Shown here: piece by piece, positions 23,903-31,460 of the stretch
How positions within the stretch are numbered: the stretch's first letter is position 1
Layout of the letters: every line of letters begins with the position of its first letter
Assembly: GCA_020443425.1 (NCBI GenBank)
Contig: JAGRIE010000011.1
Location: forward strand, 1 to 32,530
Length of the DNA stretch: 32,530 nt
Source: Halioglobus sp.
Lineage (GTDB): Bacteria > Pseudomonadota > Gammaproteobacteria > Pseudomonadales > Halieaceae
Direction of reading: 5' to 3'
Made by a program: the position numbers and the translations under genes
The notes under the pieces: generated by a model
The model's database searches: none
The model's input: only the letters and a program-made list of their open reading frames with translations
Told to the model about the DNA's origin: nothing

Positions 23903-24709
23903 ATGACAGAAGAGACGATAATCTCGACAGATCAGCGCACCGGTCGTGTGGCAGCCCCGCAGAAGAAGGGTTTCTACTACAACTGGGGCCCGCAAGCCTG
24001 GATCGATATGTGGATGTCGAACGCGATGCTGGTTAAAAAAGCCATGCCCATCATCAGCCATACCTTCGTGCCCATCCTGCGCTTGTCCGGCGACAAGGAA
24101 CAGGTTGACCGCGACTACGCCGAGATCAAATCGCGGCGCGAGGTGATCGCGCTGCTGGATTCACCGCGCGAAAAATGGCGCAAACGCTACGGCAATTTCG
24201 TGCGAGAAGCTGAGTGGGCACTGCTGGAACTGCGCAAATATTACAGCCAGAAACAGTACGAGGATATCGTCATCGGCACTTCCGTTGCCCTCTCCCACGA
24301 AAACTCGCCTGAATTCCTCAAAATGATGAACAGCATGTCGGAGAAGAACAAAAACAAGAAAGCCAAACCGACATCGGACGGCTCCCCCTCGAAACCCGGG
24401 CGCTGGGCCACCTTCATGTTTGAAACCTTCAACCCCGCGCACTGGCTCACCGGGCCGGCCACCATCACCGAGTACGATCCCGCCAACGGCCTTACCGTGA
24501 TGGAGATTCCCGACTGCGGCTGGCATACCTGCGGGCCCCGCGAGCGGCTGCCCAATCCCGATGCACTGCCCGAGGAAGGCTGTCTCAATATCTGCAAGGG
24601 GCCGTTTGAAGCGCTGTTCAACGGCGCCGGCGGCGGCCTGAAAATGGAGTTCGACCCGCACCTGCCGGAGACGTCCTGCACCGTCAGGATGAGCTGGCAG
24701 CCGCAATAG
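23903..24709 (+). CDS. Conserved protein with Cys-rich D27/DUF4033-like C-terminal domain (putative)
   Basis: A 268-residue protein I cannot assign firmly. Residues 20-140 are helical and aromatic-rich (KKGFYYNWGPQAWIDMWMSN). Residues 145-165 form a charged, probably disordered linker. The C-terminus, about 180-265, shows WLTGPATITEYD, then cysteines C205 and C210, EGCLNICKGPFEALF with C227 and C231, and SCTVRMSW with C259. From memory, plant D27 beta-carotene isomerases carry WLVGPCEV, then CVGMCxNxCKxPxQxF, then a methionine-proline segment and SCEM in the same order (PF13225). The match is by eye. An ATC hydrolase-like fold (PF14196) is the main alternative. It starts with GAGGAGG upstream, 28 bases after the receptor gene and beside a carotenoid oxygenase, which makes the D27 reading more attractive. 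Confidence 0.55.
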   Translation: MTEETIISTDQRTGRVAAPQKKGFYYNWGPQAWIDMWMSNAMLVKKAMPIISHTFVPILRLSGDKEQVDRDYAEIKSRREVIALLDSPREKWRKRYGNFVREAEWALLELRKYYSQKQYEDIVIGTSVALSHENSPEFLKMMNSMSEKNKNKKAKPTSDGSPSKPGRWATFMFETFNPAHWLTGPATITEYDPANGLTVMEIPDCGWHTCGPRERLPNPDALPEEGCLNICKGPFEALFNGAGGGLKMEFDPHLPETSCTVRMSWQPQ

Positions 24710-24726
24710 GCAGCGCTGGCGGCGGC

Positions 24727-24978
24727 GTGGGAAAAATATCCGACATCCTGTACGCACAGAAACGCCTGTGGCAGCAGCGGCGTGAAATTGCACAGCTGCA
24801 CAAGGAATTGCAAACGCTGCGGGCACAGAACAACAGCATGCGCGAAGGGATGCGCCGCTGTGTGACCTGCGAGTACCGCATTGATTACAAACGGCGCCAG
24901 GGTGAACCCGCCCGGTCAGCGCCAACAGCAACGGCGGCAGCAGACGCAACCGACACCGACAACAACACACCTGCATAA
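24727..24978 (+). CDS. Small coiled-coil protein with CxxC
   Basis: An 83-residue protein, not recognised. Residues about 8-40 (LYAQKRLWQQRREIAQLHKE, then LQTLRAQNN) have heptad spacing of Leu/Ile and look like a coiled coil. CVTCEYRIDYKRR follows, with a CxxC that could bind a metal or form a disulfide. The tail is Ala/Thr/Asp-rich and probably disordered. It starts with GTG at 24727 and has no clear ribosome site. It fills the gap between two co-directional genes almost exactly (17 and 15 bases), has codon usage like its neighbours, and ends just before the next gene's ribosome site, so I think it is real. It may be an assembly or scaffold partner of the preceding protein. Confidence 0.55.
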   Translation: MGKISDILYAQKRLWQQRREIAQLHKELQTLRAQNNSMREGMRRCVTCEYRIDYKRRQGEPARSAPTATAAADATDTDNNTPA

Positions 24979-24993
24979 CAGAAGAGGCCCATT

Positions 24994-25860
24994 ATGTCCG
25001 TAATCCTAGTCACCGGCAGCAGCACTGGCATCGGCCAGGAAACCGCCCTGCACATGGCGCGCAAGGGCCACGACGTCTACGCCGCCGTGCGCAGCCCCGA
25101 CACCGCCACCGAACTGAAAGAGAAGATCGCGGCCGAGAACCTGCCGGTCACCGTGATCCGCCTCGACCTCGTGGACCCCGCCTCGGTGACGTCGGCCGTG
25201 GCCGACATCATGCAGCGCAGCGGTCGCATAGACGCACTGGTCAACAACGCCGGGATCGGCGGCGGTCGCGCGGTGGAAGAGACGCCACTGGAGGAAGCGC
25301 GAGAAATTTTCGAGACCAACTACTTCGGCAACGTCAGCGTACTGCGTGAGGTGACACCCATCATGCGCAAACAGAAATCGGGCCGTATTGTCACTGTCGG
25401 CTCGCTGGCGGGACGTGTGGTGATGGGCTGCCATGCGCACTACTCCGCCTCCAAGTGGGCGATGGAAGGCCTCAGCGAGGCGCTGGCACAGGAGATGGCC
25501 GAGTTCAATGTGAAGGTGTCCATCATCGAACCGGGCTGTGTGCTGACCCCGATCTGGGGCAAGGGCTCACTGCCGACAGAACCCTCCCCCTACCAGAATT
25601 CACTGCAGCGGCTGGGGCGCTTTTTTGAATTCGGCCTGCGCCGCCCGGCGATGCCGACCGATGTGGCCGGCGCTATCGAGCACGCGATCGAGTCAGACAA
25701 GCCGCACTTCCGCTACCCGGTCGGGCCGGATGCCGACGAAACCATCGCCGCCAGGGCGAAAGTCTCGGACGATGAATGGATGGAAGCCAACTGCCTGCAG
25801 GGTGACGCATTCTACGATCGCTGGAAGGCGCTGGTGGGCGTGGATTACTACCGCGATTAG
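24994..25860 (+). CDS. Short-chain dehydrogenase/reductase (classical SDR)
   Basis: A 288-residue NAD(P)-dependent oxidoreductase. It shows the cofactor motif TGSSTGIG (7-14), NNAG (84-87), catalytic Ser137, and Tyr150 and Lys154 in YSASK. VRSPDT after the second strand has an Arg where NADP-preferring SDRs often carry one. Length and the C-terminal extension resemble retinol dehydrogenase- and 17-beta-HSD-like SDRs, but these are broad families. It begins with an AGAAGAGG ribosome site, 15 bases after the small coiled-coil gene, and is the last gene of the receptor operon. In that context it could reduce or oxidise the aldehyde or alcohol formed by the divergent carotenoid oxygenase; this is inference. 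Confidence 0.9.
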   Translation: MSVILVTGSSTGIGQETALHMARKGHDVYAAVRSPDTATELKEKIAAENLPVTVIRLDLVDPASVTSAVADIMQRSGRIDALVNNAGIGGGRAVEETPLEEAREIFETNYFGNVSVLREVTPIMRKQKSGRIVTVGSLAGRVVMGCHAHYSASKWAMEGLSEALAQEMAEFNVKVSIIEPGCVLTPIWGKGSLPTEPSPYQNSLQRLGRFFEFGLRRPAMPTDVAGAIEHAIESDKPHFRYPVGPDADETIAARAKVSDDEWMEANCLQGDAFYDRWKALVGVDYYRD

Positions 25861-26017
25861 CCGCGACTTGCCGGGCAACGGGATGGCGGGCACCTGATCC
25901 GGCATTCCGCAGCAGGCCCCGGGGCATAAAGGGTCGTGCACCTTGCCAGCCATGAGAGGTGAAAACACGGGCGCAACCCGATAACATGATCGCTCACCGC
26001 TCACGGACGATAATAAC

Positions 26018-26023
26018 TATAAT
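26018..26023 (+). promoter_or_regulatory. TATAAT -10-like hexamer upstream of the propeller lipoprotein gene
   Basis: A perfect TATAAT lies 16 bases before the chosen ATG, without a recognisable -35. If it is the real -10, the 5' leader would be only about ten bases and translation would be nearly leaderless. Confidence 0.25.
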
Positions 26024-26039
26024 GCGCAAAGGACTGGCT

Positions 26040-29000
26040 ATGCCCACTGTTACCCATCCCCTCTCGATGACCACGCTGTACCGGATCGCAGGACAGCTGG
26101 TGCGACCGCTTGTGGTTGGTCTTGCGCTGACTGTCGTTGCCTGTAGCAGCGGCAGCAGTAGCAGTGGATCAACGACTGCCCCGCCTGAGCCGGCACCCCC
26201 CGCGCAGATAGCCGTGTCCGGCATGGCCGTGAAAGGGCCGCTGGCATTCGCTGATGTTGCTGTCTATACCGTTGACACTGCGGTACAGGATTGGCGTGGA
26301 GAGCGCGTCGCCACCGGCACCACAGACGAGTTCGCCAATTTTACCGGGGTGATGCTGGAACAACCCGTGGCAGGCCACTATATCGTCGACGTCACCGCCA
26401 ACAACGGCACGCTGGACCTGAATACCGGCACCGCGCCAGTGATGCAGCGATTGAGCCTGTTGGCCAGCGGTGCTGACATACGGCAGGGCCACCGGCTGTA
26501 CGCCACATCGCTGACTACCCTGGCGTGTTCCCTGGCGGCACTGACCGGTGTCGCCGATGCTAGCGCAGACGCAGCCTATGCCGATGCCCTGCAGCGCGTG
26601 GCGGATGTGCTGGGGTTTGGTCTGCTCTCCGCCCCCGACGCCTTCACCGCGGCCCCGGTTTACCCGGGTGAGGCGGTAGCGGATGCCCGTGAACGTCTGG
26701 CGCACCGAATGGCCATCGAGGCAGTCAGCACCATCGTTTACCGCTTACAGGCGCAGACCGGTTTCGATGCGGACCGGGTGATCGAGGCACTGGCACAGGA
26801 TATGGCCGATGGCACACTCGACGGCCTGGACAAACAGGGCGCAGCGGTGGTCGGTTTTCTGGCCATCGACAATGTAAGCCACTGGTTCGAGAGCCTGCCG
26901 GTCGCGCATCTGCCGATACCGAATACGCAGCGCGATGGCCAACGCTTCCCGAGTGACCCGTACACCATTGCTGACGTCCATCAACTGATGGTATGGGAAC
27001 GGGCGGCACTGGGTATTGACCTGCCCACCCCGCTGCCGGTTCCAGCCGCGCTCAAACCCGTCCCGATCGGGTTTGACCTCGACCGGGATGGCTGGCCCGA
27101 CCGCTCGGATTTCGATGATGACGGCGATGGCATTCTGGATGTGTTTGATGATTTCACCAATCTGGCATCGATACAGGCAACAGCCGCCGACACGGTATTC
27201 GACAAACAGAGGCGCCATCTCTACCTGAGTGCCAAAGACGACAGGAAGGTGTATGCGTTTGACGTGACAAGTGGCGAACTGGTGAGTGAGTGGCAGTTTG
27301 CGTACATGCCGGAACACATGTACCTGCAAGCCTCGCGCAATGAACTCTATATCGCCCTGTTGGCCCGGGAGCACAGTTCATACTGGTGGGACGACGAGCA
27401 ATACGGCTATATCGCCGTCATTGACCTGGCCACCGGGGAGCTTGCCCGCACATTGGAAATCCGCATCGATCCCTACGACCTGGTGGTCACTGCGGCCGGC
27501 AAGCTGGTGGTGTCCAGCGGTTCCGGCCAGTGGGCTGATATTCTCGCTGTCGACGCCGCCAGCGGGGCCGAGTTGGGCGCCGCGAGAATCAGGCAGCAAT
27601 CGCGGTTGGCGCTGCATCCCAATGAGCGCTGGGTGTACACCGCGGGAACTGAATCTTCACTCGGTGATATCGGGAAGTTTGACCTCAGCGGCGATGGCAT
27701 CACTGCGCTGTACAACTCACTTTCCCAAGGTGTGCACAGAGTGTCGGGAGGCTTGACGATCTCTGAAGACGGCGCATACCTGGTGACCCACGGTGGCGAT
27801 GTGTTCCAGCTTTCATCACAGCGCAGCGAGGATATGCTGCACGTGACAAGCCTGACTGCAGGCGCGGTAGCGGCAGCGCATTTTGATGCAGAAAACAACC
27901 TGCTGTTCACAGTGGAGACAGACATTCACAGTACCACGTTCATCCGCCACTACAACGCTTCGTCGCTGCTGCTCATCGGCGAGCGCATCACCTCCGCTGC
28001 GGTGAGCGCGCTGTATGGCTACTATGATGAACTGTTGATTGTGCAGGACAACAACGGCAACGGCGTTGAGATCGGCCGCACAGATCACCCCTGCCCGGAC
28101 TGCGGCAACAACACGGCGCCGATAGCCTATTTCACCGTGAACCCGGCCACTGGTGGTGATACGACAACGACCTACACCTTCGATGCCTCTGCCAGCACCG
28201 ATGCCGAAAGCGCACTCCGGTTCCGCTGGGATTGGGAGTCCGACGGCAGCTACGATACCGAGCTGAGTGCAGAGCCCGCCATCAGCCGTGATTTTGACCT
28301 GGCAGGATCGAAATACATCACCCTGCAGGCAGTCGACACGGCAGGGCTTTATACGACCTACCGCCTGCAACTGGATGTCGCCCAGGGTTTCGACGACGAG
28401 TTCGCCTTTGAACTGCCGTTCGAGGTCACCGCAGCGGAGTACGATGAAGGTCGCGGCAAGCTCTACGCCACGGACCGGCAGAACCGACGCCTGTATATCG
28501 TGGACTTGGCCAGCGGACTGGTGGAAACGCACTTTGAATTCGCCCATATGCCAGAGCGCATGGCGGTCACACCGGATGGCAGGCGGCTGTATGTGGCCCT
28601 GGCGACGCGGGATCACAGTGCCTACTGGTGGGAGGAGGACCAGAATGGCTTCATCGCGGTATTCGATCTGGAAAAATGTGAGAAGTTAAGCGAGTTCGAG
28701 ATCGCTATCGATCCCTATGATTTGGTGGCCACCGATGCAGGCAAATTGGTTGTCACCAGCGGATCGGGGCAATGGACTTACATCATCGCCTATGATGTCG
28801 CCAGCCAAAGCGAACTCGGGAAGGCGAGGACGTACGATGGCTCTGTGCTGAGCTTACATCCGAACCAGCAGTGGGTTTATGCCGCGAACCGGGGGCTGAC
28901 GCCCTCTGACATTGAGAAGTTTGATATCAGTGGCGAGGGTATCGTTGAGCTCTACGACTCGCCCTATCACGGTGATCATCGGATGTCGGGAGGGGTATGG

Positions 29001-30578
29001 GTGACTCCGGATGGCGACCGGCTGATCACGCGCGGCGGTGATGTCTTCGCCGCTACCGGCGATGTCGCTACCGATATGACGTACCTGCAGGGATTGTCCG
29101 CAGGCATCGTCAACGGGCTGCATTTCGATATCACCACAAACCTGGTTTTCACGCTGGAGAAAAGTGTCGGTATCGCTGTCCTGAACTACTACAATCTCAG
29201 CACTATGGAGTTTGTCGACCAGGTGGAGTTGGACAGCGATCCGGCGTTCACATTCACCACCGGTGATTCGGTGTTCACGCTGGCCAGCGGCAACAGTTCA
29301 ACACTTGTCTATTTTGTCCCGCACCCCTGCATCGAGTGTGGCCTGAACACAGCGCCGATCGCGGCGTTCAGCGTAAACCCCGACGTCCAGGTATCGACAC
29401 AGGATGATATTACTTTTTCTGCCGCGGCCAGCTCTGACGCGGAAAGTGAATTGCTGTATCGCTGGGACTGGGACGCTGACGGTGTCTACGATACGCCCTA
29501 TTCTGACCAGTATACGGTCATTAAAAACTACCCGCTGGGTGGCACCAAAACCGTTTTCCTGCAGGTCAAGGACACCGGCGGCCTGACGCACCGCGTATCG
29601 CAGACCTTCGATGTGTCCTTTGTCAGCGATGCCAACCAACCCGCGACGGGCGGCGCCGCACTCGAGTTGCAGTTCCGCCCTGATGCACTGGTGTACGATC
29701 ACAGCCACGGCCGCATCCTCGCCACTGACGCCAACAGCCGCAGGCTGTATGCCGTGGACGCTGGCACGGGAATAATCCAGCGGCGTTTCGAGTTTGACGC
29801 CACGCCAGCCAGAATGACGATCACACCGGATGGCAATACGCTGTATCTGGCACTGGAGGCACATCCGCAGGACTGTTGTCGCGATGATGACCAGCAGCGC
29901 GGGTACATCGTCGAGATTGATCTGGCTTCGATGACAAGGACAAACCAATTTGAAGTGTCGATTGACCCCTACGACCTGGTGGTGACATCCGACGGCAAAC
30001 TGGTGATTTCCAGCGCATCAGGACAGTGGACAACGATGCGCGCCTACGACGTCAGCGACGGTTCCCTGCTGGGTTCCGTGCCGATACGCCACCGGTCCAA
30101 CATTGCATTGAGCGCCGATGAACGTTCAGTGTTTGCAGTCGATACCGATACCTCTTCATCAGACATCGAGAAATTCGATATCAGTGGTCGCGGCATCGTA
30201 AAACAGCGGGCCGGCGGCTCCGGCGTTGACAGCAAGGTATGGTCCTCCCCTGATGGCGAGTACCTGGTGTCAAGTGGCGGCGATGTCTTCAGCAGCAGTA
30301 CCGATGCACAGAGCGACTTCCTGCTGCAGGCCGAATTGACCGAGGCCCGGATCAGGGCGGTAGCGTTTGACGTTGACCAGAACCTGTTGCTGACAATCGA
30401 GGTCTCTGGCAATTATTTTTCCCCGGACTACCACCTCCGCTACTACGATGCCGGCACGTTCGCGCGGGTCGATGAACAACCGTTAACCGCGGGCGACCTG
30501 CTCTACCTCCACAACGGCGACGCCCACGCCGTCAGCTACAGCGACCACAGCGCAACCATCGCTATCTTCACCAAATAG
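26040..30578 (+). CDS. Giant lipoprotein with three beta-propeller modules and two PKD domains
   Basis: A 1512-residue predicted lipoprotein: basic N-terminus, hydrophobic core, lipobox VVAC with Cys35, then a Ser-rich linker. Residues about 48-140 look like a carboxypeptidase-regulatory/Ig-like domain (MAVKGPLAFADVAVYTVD), followed by a mainly helical stretch. About 343-372 is an Asp-rich thrombospondin type 3-like calcium motif (DLDRDGWPDRSDFDDDGDG). Three homologous YVTN-like propeller modules follow (about 370-685, 787-1097, 1205-1512), each with IDPYDLV.T..GKLV and SGQW. PKD domains lie between them (about 690-782 and 1102-1193). It is probably a surface adhesin or binding protein. ATG 26040 has AAAGGA six bases upstream; the longest frame begins at 25959. 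Its stop codon lies in a repeat that belongs to the next element. Confidence 0.85.
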   Translation: MPTVTHPLSMTTLYRIAGQLVRPLVVGLALTVVACSSGSSSSGSTTAPPEPAPPAQIAVSGMAVKGPLAFADVAVYTVDTAVQDWRGERVATGTTDEFANFTGVMLEQPVAGHYIVDVTANNGTLDLNTGTAPVMQRLSLLASGADIRQGHRLYATSLTTLACSLAALTGVADASADAAYADALQRVADVLGFGLLSAPDAFTAAPVYPGEAVADARERLAHRMAIEAVSTIVYRLQAQTGFDADRVIEALAQDMADGTLDGLDKQGAAVVGFLAIDNVSHWFESLPVAHLPIPNTQRDGQRFPSDPYTIADVHQLMVWERAALGIDLPTPLPVPAALKPVPIGFDLDRDGWPDRSDFDDDGDGILDVFDDFTNLASIQATAADTVFDKQRRHLYLSAKDDRKVYAFDVTSGELVSEWQFAYMPEHMYLQASRNELYIALLAREHSSYWWDDEQYGYIAVIDLATGELARTLEIRIDPYDLVVTAAGKLVVSSGSGQWADILAVDAASGAELGAARIRQQSRLALHPNERWVYTAGTESSLGDIGKFDLSGDGITALYNSLSQGVHRVSGGLTISEDGAYLVTHGGDVFQLSSQRSEDMLHVTSLTAGAVAAAHFDAENNLLFTVETDIHSTTFIRHYNASSLLLIGERITSAAVSALYGYYDELLIVQDNNGNGVEIGRTDHPCPDCGNNTAPIAYFTVNPATGGDTTTTYTFDASASTDAESALRFRWDWESDGSYDTELSAEPAISRDFDLAGSKYITLQAVDTAGLYTTYRLQLDVAQGFDDEFAFELPFEVTAAEYDEGRGKLYATDRQNRRLYIVDLASGLVETHFEFAHMPERMAVTPDGRRLYVALATRDHSAYWWEEDQNGFIAVFDLEKCEKLSEFEIAIDPYDLVATDAGKLVVTSGSGQWTYIIAYDVASQSELGKARTYDGSVLSLHPNQQWVYAANRGLTPSDIEKFDISGEGIVELYDSPYHGDHRMSGGVWVTPDGDRLITRGGDVFAATGDVATDMTYLQGLSAGIVNGLHFDITTNLVFTLEKSVGIAVLNYYNLSTMEFVDQVELDSDPAFTFTTGDSVFTLASGNSSTLVYFVPHPCIECGLNTAPIAAFSVNPDVQVSTQDDITFSAAASSDAESELLYRWDWDADGVYDTPYSDQYTVIKNYPLGGTKTVFLQVKDTGGLTHRVSQTFDVSFVSDANQPATGGAALELQFRPDALVYDHSHGRILATDANSRRLYAVDAGTGIIQRRFEFDATPARMTITPDGNTLYLALEAHPQDCCRDDDQQRGYIVEIDLASMTRTNQFEVSIDPYDLVVTSDGKLVISSASGQWTTMRAYDVSDGSLLGSVPIRHRSNIALSADERSVFAVDTDTSSSDIEKFDISGRGIVKQRAGGSGVDSKVWSSPDGEYLVSSGGDVFSSSTDAQSDFLLQAELTEARIRAVAFDVDQNLLLTIEVSGNYFSPDYHLRYYDAGTFARVDEQPLTAGDLLYLHNGDAHAVSYSDHSATIAIFTK

Positions 30579-30613
30579 GGGACGGAGGGAAGGCAAATAG
30601 GGGACGGAGGGAA
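30573..30613 (+). repeat. Two direct copies of the RAYT-associated repeat (left flank)
   Basis: The 19-base sequence AAATAGGGGACGGAGGGAA occurs at 30573-30591 and again at 30595-30613. The first copy contains the TAG stop of the lipoprotein gene. Its GGGGACGGAGGGA core is repeated in inverted orientation after the transposase gene, so these are the element's left boundary. Confidence 0.9.
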
Positions 30614-30619
30614 TATAAT
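30614..30619 (+). promoter_or_regulatory. TATAAT hexamer at the element's left end
   Basis: A perfect -10-like TATAAT follows directly on the second repeat copy and may drive the transposase gene. No good -35 was found. Confidence 0.3.
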
Positions 30620-30706
30620 TTCACCAACTGCCCACATCTGATATCGACTTCAACTCACCCGCCGGGCAGTATGCTCCGGGTGTCGATCACAGCGGCGTAT
30701 TCCACC

Positions 30707-31414
30707 ATGCCACGACGAGCGAGGATGTATCAGCCGGGCCTGCCCTACCATGTGTTCCAGCGAGGAAACAATCGCAGCGCCTGCTTTTTCGACACGGATG
30801 ATCGCCAGTACTACCTGAGTTTATTAGCGCAGACCTCCCATCTATACGGCGTGGATCTGCATGCCTATGTGCTGATGACAAATCACGTTCACCTGCTCTT
30901 GACGCCACATTGCACAGACAGCATCTCGCGGATGACTCGCGTTGCAGGCAGCCGGTACGCACAGCGGTTGAACAAAAAATACGGGCGCACAGGTACCCTT
31001 TGGGAGGGCCGGCACAAATCATGCCCCGTGGATACAGAAACCTATTTACTGAAGTGCTACATTTACATTGAGCTGAACCCGGTGCGGGCCAGGATGGTCT
31101 CCAGCCCGCACGAATACCCCTGGTCGAGTTACGCTGCCAACGCGCTGGGTGCACACAGTAGCTTGCTGTCACCGCACACGGTGTACCGTTGCCTGGGACA
31201 GTCGGCGGAGGAACGCTGCCGTGCGTATCGCGGCTTTGTTCATCAGACGTTTGATGATCGAGATGTGCAGGCTATAAGAACCGCAACGCATTACTGCTAT
31301 CCGCTGGGGAGCGAGCGTTTCTGTGAGCGACTGCAAGCTGAACTCGGCGTCTCTGTTGGGCAGCAGGGTAGAGGGCGGCCGCGGAAACGGGCGGGGACGG
31401 TGAGTAAAAAATAA
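30707..31414 (+). CDS. REP-associated tyrosine transposase (Y1_Tnp / IS200-like, RAYT)
   Basis: A 235-residue HUH single-strand transposase of PF01797. It starts MPRRARMYQPGLPYHVFQRG and continues NNRSACFF, the standard RAYT N-terminus. The HUH motif is H60-V-H62 (MTNHVHLLLTP). The catalytic tyrosine is most likely Y120 in YIYIELNPVRARMV. The C-terminal 100 residues are the longer tail of this subfamily, ending in a basic RGRPRKR segment. ATG 30707 gives this canonical N-terminus; the open frame from 30671 would add 12 unrelated residues. RAYTs are usually single-copy, immobile-looking genes linked to spread of REP repeats. Here it lies between repeats whose cores are in inverted orientation, as expected. 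The frame is intact. Confidence 0.93.
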   Translation: MPRRARMYQPGLPYHVFQRGNNRSACFFDTDDRQYYLSLLAQTSHLYGVDLHAYVLMTNHVHLLLTPHCTDSISRMTRVAGSRYAQRLNKKYGRTGTLWEGRHKSCPVDTETYLLKCYIYIELNPVRARMVSSPHEYPWSSYAANALGAHSSLLSPHTVYRCLGQSAEERCRAYRGFVHQTFDDRDVQAIRTATHYCYPLGSERFCERLQAELGVSVGQQGRGRPRKRAGTVSKK

Positions 31415-31427
31415 TCCCTCCGTCCCC
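31415..31427 (-). repeat. Inverted copy of the RAYT repeat core (right flank)
   Basis: TCCCTCCGTCCCC is the exact reverse complement of the GGGGACGGAGGGA core found twice on the left side. It starts at the base after the transposase stop codon, so it defines the element's right end. Confidence 0.9.
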
Positions 31428-31432
31428 TTTTT

Positions 31433-31460
31433 AGTCCCCTTTTTACAGTCCCCTTTTTAC
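31433..31460. repeat. Tandem 14-bp repeat AGTCCCCTTTTTAC (two copies)
   Basis: Two exact copies at 31433-31446 and 31447-31460, and a partial first unit (GTCCCCTTTTT, 31422-31432). The last copy contains the stop codon (TTA at 31457-31459, read on the minus strand) of the convergent alcohol dehydrogenase gene. Confidence 0.9.
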
